This document shows positions 1 through 9,156 of a DNA stretch of 64,000 bases, one piece after another. This stretch comes from Tardiphaga sp052076105. GTDB taxonomy: Bacteria; Pseudomonadota; Alphaproteobacteria; Rhizobiales; Xanthobacteraceae. The stretch's first letter is position 1. Each line of letters begins with the position of its first letter. Location: NCBI RefSeq assembly GCF_052076105.1, contig NZ_CP197245.1:124001-188000 (forward strand), given 5' to 3'. The notes beneath the pieces were generated by a model, which saw only the letters and a list, made by a program, of their open reading frames with translations, did no database searches and was not told the origin of the DNA. A program made the translations under genes and the position numbers.

Positions 1-1396
1 ATTTGACATTGATGCCGAAGCGTTCATGCAGGCGCTCCATCGCTACGCGCAGATGCATCTCGCCCTGGCCCCACAACACCACGTCATGGGTCTGCGCATT
101 ATTGACCACCGTAAGCGACGGATCTTCCTCGGTCAGCCGCAACAGCGCCTGGCCGAGCTTGACGTCATCCTTGCGATCGGCGGACGCCAGCGCCATGGCC
201 AGCACCGGAGACGCAGCGACGACATTCACCAAAGACGCTGGCGCGGTCTTGCCGGTCGAGATCGTATCGCCGGTCCTGACATGATCGAGCTTGCCGAGCG
301 CCACGGTCTCGCCCGCTTCGGCCGATGTGCGTTTGCTGTCATGTCCGCCGTTCGTCGCAAGAATGCCGGAGAGACGTCCGCTTTCGCCGGACGAGGACAG
401 CAATGTTGCGCCATCATCGAGATGACCACTCAGCATGCGCGCGTAAGACAGCTTGCCGCCATGCTGCAGATGGCTGGTCTTGAACACGTAACCGATCGCA
501 TCCTTGCTGTCGGGCACGCCGAGACGCTTCGCCGTCTCGGCCACGCCGGGTGCCTCGTGGCGCAGCGCCTTCATCAGCCGTAGCACGCCATTCTCGCGCA
601 TCGCCGAGCCCAGCAGCACCGGACAGATCAGTCCCTCGCGCAATTCGCGTGCGAGATCGTCGAATACGGCATCGGCCGGCGGCGCGATGTCGTCAAGCAA
701 CTGCTCCATCAGCGCGTCGTCGTGATCCGCAAGCTTCTCCAGCATGGAGAAACGTGCCTCTCTCTCGCGATCGAGATCGCCGCCCTCGAGCTTGATGACT
801 TCGGACGCCTTGTGCTCGCGATAGACGAAAGCGCGCTCGAGTGCGAGATCGACGAAGCCGGCGATCAGATCGCCGTTCCAGATCGGGATCTGCCGCAGCA
901 CCAGCGGCACCCGCGAGGCCGGCTGCAATGTGGCCAGCGTCTCGCGCACACGCCTGTGGGCGCGGTCGATCTTGTTGAGAAACAGAAATCTGGGAATGCC
1001 GAGGTCTTCGAGTTCGCGCAGGATCAATTGCAGCTGCGGCAATTTTCGCGCATCGGCTTCGCAGACCACAATGGCTGCATCGACGGCGGGTAATGCCGCG
1101 CGCATGTCATGCGCGAATTCCACCGAGCCCGGACAGTCGATGAATGTGTAACTGTCGCCCATGAAAGTGGTGGTCGCCGCGGTGAGGCCGACGCCCATTT
1201 TGTGGGCTCTGGCTTCCGCATTGGCGTCGCCGATACTCGTACCGTTATCGACGCTGCCCGCCCGCGGGATCGCCCCGGTGCGGGCCATGATCGCTTCAAG
1301 CAGTGTGGTTTTTCCGCTCTGGAAAGGGCCCACCAGCGCAATGCACCTTGTGGCATTGCCTTGTGGACCGCGGGGACTTCTCACGTCTTGTCCCAT
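1..1396 (-). CDS. EF-G-like translational GTPase (3' end cut by window edge)
   Basis: About 465 codons are visible; the 3' end lies outside the window. The start ATG at 1396 has a GGAGG ribosome-binding site just upstream. A P-loop GPFQSGKT sits at residues 23-30, a switch II DCPG near residue 88 and NKID near residue 145, the order expected for a translational GTPase of the FusA superfamily. The lead into the P-loop and the domain II sequence look like the EF-G-like paralogue group found in alphaproteobacteria, not canonical FusA, and no ribosomal protein genes are adjacent. Canonical EF-G drives ribosome translocation; the role of this paralogue is not settled. Family is certain, subfamily less so. 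Confidence 0.88.
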   Translation of the reverse strand, partial: MGQDVRSPRGPQGNATRCIALVGPFQSGKTTLLEAIMARTGAIPRAGSVDNGTSIGDANAEARAHKMGVGLTAATTTFMGDSYTFIDCPGSVEFAHDMRAALPAVDAAIVVCEADARKLPQLQLILRELEDLGIPRFLFLNKIDRAHRRVRETLATLQPASRVPLVLRQIPIWNGDLIAGFVDLALERAFVYREHKASEVIKLEGGDLDREREARFSMLEKLADHDDALMEQLLDDIAPPADAVFDDLARELREGLICPVLLGSAMRENGVLRLMKALRHEAPGVAETAKRLGVPDSKDAIGYVFKTSHLQHGGKLSYARMLSGHLDDGATLLSSSGESGRLSGILATNGGHDSKRTSAEAGETVALGKLDHVRTGDTISTGKTAPASLVNVVAASPVLAMALASADRKDDVKLGQALLRLTEEDPSLTVVNNAQTHDVVLWGQGEMHLRVAMERLHERFGINVK

Positions 1397-1530
1397 TGCC
1401 GCCTCCTTGTCTGGAGCTCGGCCCATGATTGGGTCGGCGATCGATGCTCGACCCGGTCCGGACATTTGGCAAGACGGAAACGTCGCTGCGATGCGGCAGG
1501 CGCAATCAAATGTGGGATCACGATACGAAA

Positions 1531-1561
1531 AATCCGGCTCCGCATATGGCGAAGCCGGATT
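1531..1561 (-). terminator. Rho-independent terminator after the first DUF992 gene
   Basis: A 13-bp stem (1531-1543 with 1549-1561, one G-U type mismatch, 5-nt loop) is followed on the minus strand by a run of five T. It lies about 30 bp past the stop of the minus-strand DUF992 gene. Confidence 0.75.
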
Positions 1562-1589
1562 AGACGCGTTCAAGCGACCGTTGTGGCGA

Positions 1590-2066
1590 TCAGCGGCCCG
1601 GGCGCAGTTCCAGGCTCTGCAAACCGGCCGCGACATTCAATCCGACCGAACCCTGCAGGCTTAGTGGCTGCAGGGAGAAGGCGTTTTGCGAACCGCCGAC
1701 GAGGACATTCGCCCCGACACCGACTCCAACCGACGCACTGCCCTGTGCGCCAGCATAGTTGCCGGAGAGATCGCCGGGGCCGGTATAGTTCACCGGCGCA
1801 AACACGGCCCAGGACAGCGCGGTCTGCTCGGTGATGCCGAGATCGATGCCCACCTTGCGGATGGTGGCAACATAAGGCTGGTCCGGACGACCGGTGCCAG
1901 TGAGCACGCAACCGAGATTGGTCACCGAGCCGACGACAAATCCCACGCTGGCACCGCCACGGCAGTTCAATACGCCGAGCTGCACGCCCTGCTGTGACTG
2001 CGCTTGCGATGCGCTGAGAAAAGCAGTGGCAGCAATACCGAGAACAAGCGAAGGCAGACGGATCAT
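1590..2066 (-). CDS. DUF992 family secreted protein (copy 1)
   Basis: A 158-aa protein with an N-terminal signal peptide (hydrophobic stretch from about residue 5, ASQAQ cleavage region near residue 22). The mature part carries the DUF992 pattern: GVLNCRGG near the start, a second Cys about 25 residues on, then a glycine-rich stretch with repeated SVGVGVG and LVGGS. The start is set at 2066, where GGAG lies 7 nt upstream; an in-frame ATG further up has no such site. It is clearly paralogous to the next gene (2271-2798). The family is periplasmic and of unknown function; the two conserved cysteines could form a disulfide. Confidence 0.85.
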   Translation of the reverse strand: MIRLPSLVLGIAATAFLSASQAQSQQGVQLGVLNCRGGASVGFVVGSVTNLGCVLTGTGRPDQPYVATIRKVGIDLGITEQTALSWAVFAPVNYTGPGDLSGNYAGAQGSASVGVGVGANVLVGGSQNAFSLQPLSLQGSVGLNVAAGLQSLELRPGR

Positions 2067-2168
2067 CGGGAAACTCCGGGTGATGAACGGAAGTGAGGAT
2101 GTCGATTCACTATCCATAGCCAATGATACCGCTCAATGACAGCGTCACGCATGTCACGCGCGCAACAA

Positions 2169-2194
2169 AAAAGGCCCGCTCGCGCGGGCCTTTT
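2169..2194 (-). terminator. Rho-independent terminator after the second DUF992 gene
   Basis: A perfect 11-bp stem (2169-2179 with 2184-2194, TCGC loop) is followed by a T run on the minus strand. It lies about 75 bp beyond the stop of the gene at 2271-2798. Confidence 0.85.
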
Positions 2195-2208
2195 CGTTAA
2201 CCTTGCCG

Positions 2209-2270
2209 ATCGCTTACGCGATCACAGTGATCGCTGGATCGTAGCGATCGCCGGCGATCGTAGCGATCGC
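2209..2270. repeat. GATC-rich palindromic repeat tract
   Basis: Seven GATC tetramers occur in 62 bp, mostly inside CGATCG or GCGATCGC palindromes. Two identical 15-bp copies (2237-2251 and 2256-2270) repeat with a 19-bp period. The tract sits between the stop of the DUF992 gene and its terminator, so it would be transcribed as 3' untranslated RNA. Confidence 0.8.
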
Positions 2271-2798
2271 TTAGCGATGGCTGCGATGACGGCGCTTCTT
2301 GTAGCGGTGACCGCTGACCGGACCGGTCGCTTCCAGCTCGAGCTGGACGATGCCGCTGGCGACGTTCAGGCCGGTCTGGCCCTGCACCGAGATCGGCTGC
2401 AGCGAGTAGGTGTTGCCCGCACCGCCGACAAGGAAGTTGCCGCCGAAGCCGACGCCAACCGATGCATTGGTGCCGACGCCGCCGTAGCTGCCAGCCAGCG
2501 CGCCGCGCGGCACGCGGGTGGTCGGAGCGAAAGCAGCCCACTGCACGGTGGTGTTTTCGGTGAAGCCGAGATCAAGGCCGAAACGGCGGATGTTCGCGAC
2601 GTAACCTTCGGCGCGGCCACCGGCGCTCTGGAATACGCAGTTCAGATGCGCATTCGAACCGAGCACGTAGCCGACGTTCTGGCCGCCACGGCACTCCAGC
2701 ACGCCAACCTGAACGCTGCCAGGCTGCTGTGCATTTGCGGTCGCAACCGACGCCGCAAAGGCCACGGCCGTCAGGCCGAACATCTTGGAAAGTCGCAT
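2271..2798 (-). CDS. DUF992 family secreted protein (copy 2)
   Basis: A 175-aa paralogue of the gene at 1590-2066. The signal peptide ends near ATANAQQ (about residue 22). The mature protein shares the pattern GVLECRGGQNVGYVLGS, the second Cys, the FAP segment, a glycine-rich SVGVGFGGNFLVGG block and SLQPISVQGQTGLNVA. It ends in a basic tail (HRYKKRRHRSHR) that copy 1 lacks. The start at 2798 is preceded by GGTGGAG; longer in-frame starts run into the neighbouring aminotransferase gene. It has its own terminator, so it is probably not cotranscribed with copy 1. Function unknown. Confidence 0.85.
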   Translation of the reverse strand: MRLSKMFGLTAVAFAASVATANAQQPGSVQVGVLECRGGQNVGYVLGSNAHLNCVFQSAGGRAEGYVANIRRFGLDLGFTENTTVQWAAFAPTTRVPRGALAGSYGGVGTNASVGVGFGGNFLVGGAGNTYSLQPISVQGQTGLNVASGIVQLELEATGPVSGHRYKKRRHRSHR

Positions 2799-2840
2799 AG
2801 TGTTACTCCACCTTGGGGATTTGATAGCGAGGGGACAAGA

Positions 2841-2873
2841 AGGAAGCGCCGTGTCGAAAACAAGGCGCTTCCT
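2841..2873. terminator. Hairpin between aatA and the DUF992 gene
   Basis: A 10-bp perfect stem (2841-2850 with 2864-2873) with a 13-nt loop, just past the aatA stop codon on the minus strand. The following sequence is only moderately T-rich, so it may be a weak terminator or an mRNA stabiliser. Confidence 0.5.
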
Positions 2874-2916
2874 GAAATAAGCCCCGAAATCGTCAAAAGT
2901 TTCGGAGCAGTTTTTG

Positions 2917-4119
2917 TTACCGAAGATTTCCGCAGAAGCGCTGGATGCGCTTGCAAGCATCTTCGAGATCCGACGTTTTCGTCGCATAGGAGATGCGGAA
3001 TGCCGGGCCAAGGCCAAAGGCCGAACCCTGCACCACCGCGACGCCTTCGGTTTCTAACAGTTCTGTGACGAAGTCCTCGTCATTGGCGATAACCTTGCCC
3101 GAAGGCGCAGTCTTGCCGATGGTGCCGGCGCAAGACGGATAGACGTAGAACGCGCCTTCCGGACGCGGGCAGTTGATGCCCGTGGCCTGATTCAGCATCG
3201 CCACCACGAGATCGCGGCGCTCTTTGAACACAGCATTGTGCTTCGGGATGAAGTCCTGCGGACCGTTGAGCGCTTCCACGGCTGCCCACTGCGCGATCGA
3301 CGACGGGTTCGAGGTCGACTGCGACTGGATCGTCGACATTGCCTTGATGAGTTCGGCGGGACCACCGGCGTAACCGATGCGCCAGCCGGTCATGCAGTAA
3401 GCCTTGGAGACGCCGTTCACGGTCAGCGTGCGATTGAACAGGGACGGTTCAATCTGCGCCGGCGTGGTGAACTCGAAGTCGTCATAGACGAGGTGCTCAT
3501 ACATATCGTCGGTCATCACCCAAACGTGAGGATGCTTCACGAGGACATCGGTGAGCGCCTTGAGCTCCGACTTCTTGTAGGCGGCGCCCGTCGGGTTCGA
3601 CGGCGAGCACAGGATGATCCACTTGGTCTTCGGCGTGATCGCCGCTTCCAGCGCGGACGCCTGCAGCTTGAAGCCGAATTCCGCGGTACAGACCACGGAC
3701 ACGGGCGTGCCGCCAGCCAGCGCCACCATTTCCGGATAGCTCACCCAATACGGCGCCGGGATGATGACTTCGTCACCCGGGTTCAGCGTCGCCATCAGCG
3801 CGTTGTAGAGCACCTGCTTGCCGCCGGTGCCGACGATGATCTGGTTCGGCTTGTAGGTCAGGCCGTTCTCGCGCTGAAACTTGCCGATAATGGCTTCCTT
3901 CAGCTCGGGAATACCGTCCACGGCGGTGTACTTCGTCTTGCCGGCCTCGATGGCGTGAATCGCCGCCAGCTTGATGTTCGCAGGGGTGTCGAAATCGGGC
4001 TCGCCCGAACCAAGGCCGATGACGTTGCGGCCGGCTGCTTTCAGCGCACGTGCTTTATCCGTGACCGCGATCGTCGCGGACGGCTTCACACGGTCGAGCG
4101 CAGCGGACAAAAACGACAT
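2917..4119 (-). CDS. aatA: Aspartate aminotransferase (class I, AAT-Ib type)
   Basis: A 400-aa fold-type I PLP enzyme that interconverts aspartate and 2-oxoglutarate with oxaloacetate and glutamate. Visible motifs are GEPDFDTP near the N-terminus, the Y-T-A-V-D-G substrate loop, SPSNPTGAAY, the PLP-binding lysine in NGVSKAYCMTGWRIGY, and the C-terminal arginine region GPAFRISYA. Length is normal for the cytosolic bacterial Ib group. Two consecutive ATGs occur (4122 and 4119); the second is 6 nt from AGGAG and is preferred. It is monocistronic by layout. Some Ib enzymes also accept prephenate or other amino acids, which the sequence does not resolve. Confidence 0.93.
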   Translation of the reverse strand: MSFLSAALDRVKPSATIAVTDKARALKAAGRNVIGLGSGEPDFDTPANIKLAAIHAIEAGKTKYTAVDGIPELKEAIIGKFQRENGLTYKPNQIIVGTGGKQVLYNALMATLNPGDEVIIPAPYWVSYPEMVALAGGTPVSVVCTAEFGFKLQASALEAAITPKTKWIILCSPSNPTGAAYKKSELKALTDVLVKHPHVWVMTDDMYEHLVYDDFEFTTPAQIEPSLFNRTLTVNGVSKAYCMTGWRIGYAGGPAELIKAMSTIQSQSTSNPSSIAQWAAVEALNGPQDFIPKHNAVFKERRDLVVAMLNQATGINCPRPEGAFYVYPSCAGTIGKTAPSGKVIANDEDFVTELLETEGVAVVQGSAFGLGPAFRISYATKTSDLEDACKRIQRFCGNLR

Positions 4120-4336
4120 CATCTTCTCCTGGGAAAGGTCGCGGACCCGCGGTCGGCGACGTCAAAAATGGCTGATCCTGCTGGGATCGGCGCACCCTAG
4201 TGCGTGTGATCTTGCATCGCAAGAAGGTTGGGCAAAAACACATCTGGAAGTGATGCAATTCAGCAACCGTTAAACGGGGAACGATAGCGTCATCCCAGGC
4301 CGCAATCGACGATTTGAGCCAAAATGCACCGTTAAG

Positions 4337-5587
4337 ATGACCCGGATCTGGCAGCACATTGAGAGCGGCGCATGGCTGACCCTCGAACGCGTGCGGGCTT
4401 ACAGCCTGATAGGGCTCGCTTTGGGCACATTGGCCTTCGCTGGCTGGATTGCCATCTCGGACGGCGCGATCGACCGCAATGGCAAGCCGATCGGGACCGA
4501 TTTCTCGAGCTTCTATACCGCGGGAGCGCTCGCCCTCGAGGGTAAAGCCCTCGATAGTTATACGGCAGCGGCGCACTACGCGCGCCAGCAGCAACTTTTC
4601 GGCAGCGACACCCCCTATTACGCCTGGTTCTATCCGCCGATTTTTCTGCTGGTCGCAACTCCGCTGGCAATGCTCCCTTACCCGCTCGCGCTTGCCATCT
4701 GGCAGGGTGGCAGCTTCGTATTCTACCTGCTCGTGATCTCGGCGATCCTGAAACGAGCCGCCCTGCCTGATGCGGTCCATCGCCTATGGCTCCCGGTAGC
4801 GATGGCGTTCCCGGCGGCATTCATCAATCTCGGTCATGGTCAGAACGGCTTTTTGACCGCGGGCCTGTTCGGCAGCGCCCTGCTCGCACTTCCGCAGCGC
4901 CCTTATCTTGCAGGCGTCCTGTTTGCGCTGATGGCCTACAAGCCGCAATTTGCCATCGTCATTCCGCTGGCGTTATTCGCGGCGGGCCAATGGCGATGCA
5001 TCGCTGCAGCAACCATCACCATCATCGCCCTCACGGGTATCACGAGCGCCTTGTTCGGCATCGACTGCTGGATCGCTTTCGCATCCGTGACCGAGACATC
5101 GCGTCAGCTCCTGCTCGAACAGGGGCAGGTCGGATTCGAGAAACTGCAGAGCGCATTCGCGGCCATACGGATGTGGAGGGGAAGTATCGCATCCGCGTAT
5201 CTCGTCCAGGGCATCGTCTCGATCGCCGTGATTTCCAGCGCAGTCTGGGCGTGGCGCGTCGCACGTGACACAAATCTCAAGGCCGCAATCCTGTTGATCG
5301 CAACCCTTCTCGCTTCGCCGCACGTGCTCGACTACGATCTGATGCTTCTCGGTCCAGCCATTGCATTCACGGTCGTAACCGGTTTCAGCAGAGGATTTCG
5401 CGATTATGAGATCAGCCTGCTGGCATTGACCTGGATCATGCCGCTACTGACTCGCAGCATCGCAGGCACCATTGAACTGCCGCTCGGCTGCCTGGTGATG
5501 ATCGCTTTCTATCTCATCGTGCTGCGGCGCATCCTTGCTGATAACAGTACATCGCCGCACCTTCACACCCAGATCGCGGCAGCGTGA
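4337..5587 (+). CDS. GT87-like (DUF2029) polytopic membrane protein
   Basis: A 416-aa protein with about ten hydrophobic helices. The first loop after TM1 contains the GTDFSSFYTAG segment with an acidic residue, and WFYPPIFLL follows near residue 97; both are typical of glycosyltransferase family 87, which uses polyprenyl-phosphate-linked sugars. HVLDYDLMLLGPA near residue 330 is also characteristic. The likely role is transfer of a mannose-like sugar to an envelope glycan, but acceptor and donor are unknown. It stands alone, convergent with no obvious partner. No clear ribosome-binding site precedes the ATG. Confidence 0.75.
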   Translation: MTRIWQHIESGAWLTLERVRAYSLIGLALGTLAFAGWIAISDGAIDRNGKPIGTDFSSFYTAGALALEGKALDSYTAAAHYARQQQLFGSDTPYYAWFYPPIFLLVATPLAMLPYPLALAIWQGGSFVFYLLVISAILKRAALPDAVHRLWLPVAMAFPAAFINLGHGQNGFLTAGLFGSALLALPQRPYLAGVLFALMAYKPQFAIVIPLALFAAGQWRCIAAATITIIALTGITSALFGIDCWIAFASVTETSRQLLLEQGQVGFEKLQSAFAAIRMWRGSIASAYLVQGIVSIAVISSAVWAWRVARDTNLKAAILLIATLLASPHVLDYDLMLLGPAIAFTVVTGFSRGFRDYEISLLALTWIMPLLTRSIAGTIELPLGCLVMIAFYLIVLRRILADNSTSPHLHTQIAAA

Positions 5588-5768
5588 TCTTCCATTGCGG
5601 AATGCAGCCGGACATACATTTTTCCCAATCCAGACTGCCGCAGCCGTTTTCGACTTTTTCCAGTGTCCGGGCCTTGCGACAGGCTCGCATCAGCATCATT
5701 GTCTAACCGCGATATGCGTTGGCCAATCGCGCAGTTGCCTTGACCTGACATGAATTGAACACCTGCGA

Positions 5769-6422
5769 ATGTACAAACTCTATTCGATGCAGCGCTCTGG
5801 CAATAGCTACAAGGTTCGCCTCGCGCTGGCGTTCCTGGACGCGCCCTATCGCGCCATCGAAGTAGACATCCTGCGCGGCGAGAGCCGTACCCCGGAATTT
5901 CTGGCTAAGAATCCCAGCGGCCAGGTGCCGTTGCTCGAGATCGCCGAAGGCCGCTATCTCGCCGAGTCCAATGCCATTCTCTGGTATGTCGCTGTCGGCA
6001 CGTCTCTGGCGCCGGAATCGCGCATGGACCGCGCCGAGGCCATGCAGTGGATGTTCTTCGAGCAGCACGCCCTGGAGCCGAATCTCGGCGCCGCCTATTT
6101 CTGGCTGTGCCTGGTGCGCGGCGGCCGCGACCTGCAGACCCACGCACTGGAAGACTGGATGGAGCGTGGCTATGCCGCGCTGCAGGTAATGGAGAATCAC
6201 CTCAAGACCCATGACTTCTTCGCCGCGGGCCAGCTGACCATCGCCGACATCGCGCTATACGGTTACACCCACGTCGCCGAGAAGTGCGATTTCGACCTGT
6301 CCAACTTCCCGTCGATCCGTCGCTGGCTGCGTCTGGTGGAAACCCAGCCGGGCTTTATTTCCATGGACTGGCACCCGACCTCGTCGGAATACGATACTTT
6401 GGACGTAGTCGCCGACGCTTAA
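5769..6422 (+). CDS. Glutathione S-transferase family protein
   Basis: A 217-aa cytosolic GST. The N-terminal thioredoxin-like domain (1-80) shows SGNSYKVRLAL, the cis-Pro segment SGQVPLLE and the ESNAILWYV glutathione-contact region. The all-helical C-terminal domain carries the N-capping box TIADIALYGY near residue 160. It would conjugate or reduce substrates with glutathione; the substrate cannot be read from sequence. It stands alone between the GT87-like gene and a small membrane ORF. Confidence 0.88.
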   Translation: MYKLYSMQRSGNSYKVRLALAFLDAPYRAIEVDILRGESRTPEFLAKNPSGQVPLLEIAEGRYLAESNAILWYVAVGTSLAPESRMDRAEAMQWMFFEQHALEPNLGAAYFWLCLVRGGRDLQTHALEDWMERGYAALQVMENHLKTHDFFAAGQLTIADIALYGYTHVAEKCDFDLSNFPSIRRWLRLVETQPGFISMDWHPTSSEYDTLDVVADA

Positions 6423-6562
6423 ACCCTGAAATAGCGGGCATAATCGCCGTGAATGCCATTTTCCCGCCATAGTTACGGCCAAACCCGCCCAAATCTCGCC
6501 TGCCGCAGCTGCGAATTTGTAGCACGCGGGTGATTCGCCCGCGATTTGAAGGATTTACGGCC

Positions 6563-6736
6563 ATGATACGGTCGCTTCGCGTGGGTGCAGGATTTCAGGC
6601 GCGCCCCACGTCCATCGCATCCACCCGGTTGACCCACGCCGTTGCGGCGTCGCTCGCGGTTGGGTGTCTATCGCTCTGCGTTATCCTCGCCCTGACCGTG
6701 ATGTCGATCCCGGTGGCGAGTGCGATGCCGCTCTGA
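6563..6736 (+). CDS. Small hypothetical membrane protein (57 aa)
   Basis: A 57-aa frame with an AAGGA site about 10 nt upstream of the ATG. Residues 23-50 form one hydrophobic segment rich in Ala, Leu and Val. A longer in-frame start (6530) has no ribosome-binding site. No family is recognised. It lies 80 bp upstream of the sugar dehydrogenase gene and may share its transcript. Support is the ribosome-binding site and the clean transmembrane segment only. Confidence 0.4.
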   Translation: MIRSLRVGAGFQARPTSIASTRLTHAVAASLAVGCLSLCVILALTVMSIPVASAMPL

Positions 6737-6817
6737 CGGTCTCACAATTCATAAACACCCGGCCGCGATGCCGCGCATCGCTTCTGCAATCTGCGACTCC
6801 GTGATGGAGCCATACCG

Positions 6818-7981
6818 ATGAAAAGGCCCGTAATCTGGGTCACCGTCACGTTGACGGCGGCTATCGTCGTGACCACGACCCTTCTGATCGCCACGACCAC
6901 GCGCGGCGAAAATACCTCGTTCGGCTCGTCGGCCGGCAGGCTCGAAGTGCAGACCGTCGCCTCCGGTCTCGCTCATCCATGGGCCCTCGCGTTTCTGCCC
7001 GAGGGCCGCATGCTCGTCACCGAGCGGCCCGGCCGCATCCGTATCGTCTCGCCGCAGGGACAGTTGTCGCCTGCAGTGAAAGGCGTGCCCGAGGTGATGG
7101 CCGTCAGTCAGGGTGGCTTGCTCGACGTCATCACCGACACGAACTATGCGCAGAACGCCACGATCTACTTCTGCTACTCGGAACGTTCGGGCAGCGGCGC
7201 TCGCACGGCGATCGCGCGCGGCAAGCTCGTCGAGGGCCCTGTGCCGCGACTCGACGACATGAAGGTGATCTTTCGTCAGGACGGTCCGTTGTCATCGGGC
7301 AATCACCACGGCTGCCGTATTGTGCAGGCCCCTGACGGCAACCTGTTTGTCACGCTCGGCGAACACTATAGCGGCCGCGATCAGGCACAGAGTCTCGATA
7401 ATCATCTCGGCAAGCTGATCCGCATCGCGCCGGATGGCTCGGTACCGAAGGACAATCCGTTTGTCGGCCGCGACGGCGCCAGGCCGGAGATCTGGAGCTA
7501 CGGTCATCGCAACCAGCAGGGCCTCGCCATCAATCCGGCGACCGGCGACTTGTGGGAGACCGAGCACGGCCCGCGCGGCGGCGATGAAGTGAACATCATC
7601 GGCAAGGGCAAGAACTACGGCTGGCCGGTGATCGGCTATGGCGTCGACTATTCCGGCGCGAAGATCCACGAAACCACGTCGAAGCCCGGCATGGAGCAGC
7701 CCGTGAAATACTGGGTGCCGTCGATCGCCCCGTCCGGCATGACGTTCTATACCGGCGATCTCTTCCCGCGCTGGCGCGGCAGCCTGTTTAGCGGCGCGCT
7801 GGCCGGCCAGATGCTGGTGCGGCTGCAGCTCAACGGAAACACGATCACCTCCGAAGAGCGCATCCTGCAGAATCTCAACGAACGCATCCGCGACGTCCGG
7901 CAGGGACCGGACGGTGCGCTCTGGCTGCTGACGGATAGTTCGGCTGGGCGGATTTTACGCGTTACACCGGCGGGGAAGTAA
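6818..7981 (+). CDS. PQQ-dependent aldose sugar dehydrogenase (Asd/YliI family)
   Basis: A 387-aa six-bladed beta-propeller enzyme, probably periplasmic: an N-terminal hydrophobic segment (about residues 5-25) acts as signal or anchor. Family motifs in order are VASGLAHPWALAFLP, TERPGRIR, SSGNHHGCRI, a GEHYSGRDQAQSL-like block, IWSYGHRNQQGLA, TEHGPRGGDEVNII and GKNYGWPVIGYG, matching the PQQ and calcium contacts of soluble aldose dehydrogenases. It would oxidise aldoses to lactones. GGAG lies 8 nt before the ATG. PQQ synthesis genes are not in the window. Confidence 0.92.
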   Translation: MKRPVIWVTVTLTAAIVVTTTLLIATTTRGENTSFGSSAGRLEVQTVASGLAHPWALAFLPEGRMLVTERPGRIRIVSPQGQLSPAVKGVPEVMAVSQGGLLDVITDTNYAQNATIYFCYSERSGSGARTAIARGKLVEGPVPRLDDMKVIFRQDGPLSSGNHHGCRIVQAPDGNLFVTLGEHYSGRDQAQSLDNHLGKLIRIAPDGSVPKDNPFVGRDGARPEIWSYGHRNQQGLAINPATGDLWETEHGPRGGDEVNIIGKGKNYGWPVIGYGVDYSGAKIHETTSKPGMEQPVKYWVPSIAPSGMTFYTGDLFPRWRGSLFSGALAGQMLVRLQLNGNTITSEERILQNLNERIRDVRQGPDGALWLLTDSSAGRILRVTPAGK

Positions 7982-7995
7982 GCGGTCCCGCAAAC

Positions 7996-8349
7996 TCACC
8001 ACTTGTGGAAAATGAAGAACGCCCCGAGCGCGATGAAGGCAAAACCCAGCGCGTGATTCCAGCCGAGCGGCTCCTTCAGATACAGCACCGAAAATGCCGC
8101 AAACACGACCAGCGTGATGACTTCCTGCATCGTCTTGAGCTGGGCGGCATTGTAGACCTCGCTGCCCCAGCGGTTGGCGGGCACCGCAAGCCAGTATTCG
8201 AAGAAGGCAATGCCCCAGCTCACCATGATGACGAGAGGCAGCGAATGGTCCTTGAATTTCAGATGGCCATACCAGGCGAAGGTCATGAAGATATTCGAGG
8301 CCAGCAGCATCAAAATCGGCAGCAGCAGGGGCGGAATGGTGAAGGGCAT
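7996..8349 (-). CDS. DMT/DUF486 family membrane protein
   Basis: A 117-aa protein with four transmembrane helices and the DUF486 pattern (SNIFMTFAWYGHLKF, FFEYWLAVPANRWG, YLKEPLGWNHALGF). The start at 8349 has AAGGA about 10 nt upstream; an upstream in-frame TTG is less likely. Family members resemble half-size drug/metabolite transporters and probably dimerise, but have no assigned substrate. Confidence 0.85.
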   Translation of the reverse strand: MPFTIPPLLLPILMLLASNIFMTFAWYGHLKFKDHSLPLVIMVSWGIAFFEYWLAVPANRWGSEVYNAAQLKTMQEVITLVVFAAFSVLYLKEPLGWNHALGFAFIALGAFFIFHKW

Positions 8350-8559
8350 TCGATCGGGATCCTTTTTCAAATCGCGGCGCTAACATTCGGGGCCTGCCGC
8401 CGGTTCCGGTGGCACCGATAGCATTTGAAACGAACAAACGGAAAATGATGCCGGGGGCCCTTCACGCACCGTTAGCTATACCAGCAGGAAACTGTGGGCC
8501 TTTCTGCAACCAGCGGCCAACCTGTGTTTCTTACCTCTGTACGGACACAGGTACGGCCG

Positions 8560-9156
8560 ATGCAGCACGACTGGCGACTGATTCTCGATCCGGGAATTGA
8601 AACGGCGATCGTCGTGATCGCAGCCGTCGGTATCACTTTGGCAATCCGCCTCTTTCGGCTGCGACGCGCGGCCCGGGCCCGCGAGAACGAGCAGCACGCC
8701 ACTGCCCAGCGTCTCTCCGCCGCGCTCGATCGGATCGATATCGGTATCGTTCTTCTCAATGCCGACACCCGCGCCGAATTCATCAACCGCGCCTTCCGCG
8801 ACTACTTCAAACTCCCCGACGAGAAGGCCGACAGCAAGCCGCCGCTGATCGCGCTGATGTATCATGCACGCGATACCCACGCTTACGCCCTCCCCGACGA
8901 CGAGGTCGACAGCTTCATCGCCAAGCGCGTCGAGATGATCCGCGCAGGCAATCCCACGCCGACGATGTTGCGCTTCGCCAATGGCCGGGTGCTACGGCTG
9001 AGTTGCGCTGTGCTACCCGATGGCGGGCGGATGCTGAGCTACACTCCGGTGACCGACCTCATTCGTCACACCGACGACCTCTCGGAGCGCGACTATTATC
9101 TGGCGCTGCGTGAGGGCGACGTGTTCGGCCCACACCGGCTGGACGCAGCCGAATAG
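8560..9156 (+). CDS. Membrane-anchored PAS-domain protein
   Basis: About 198 aa from the ATG at 8560. One transmembrane helix (about residues 10-30) precedes a short coiled linker and a single PAS fold (LDRIDIGIVLLNADTRAEFINRAFRDYF onward in pattern, not quoted in full) that ends near residue 165. No output domain (kinase, GGDEF, EAL) follows, so it may pass a signal to a partner. An in-frame GTG at 8494 would add 22 residues with no better ribosome-binding site. The PAS ligand is unknown. Confidence 0.7.
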   Translation: MQHDWRLILDPGIETAIVVIAAVGITLAIRLFRLRRAARARENEQHATAQRLSAALDRIDIGIVLLNADTRAEFINRAFRDYFKLPDEKADSKPPLIALMYHARDTHAYALPDDEVDSFIAKRVEMIRAGNPTPTMLRFANGRVLRLSCAVLPDGGRMLSYTPVTDLIRHTDDLSERDYYLALREGDVFGPHRLDAAE

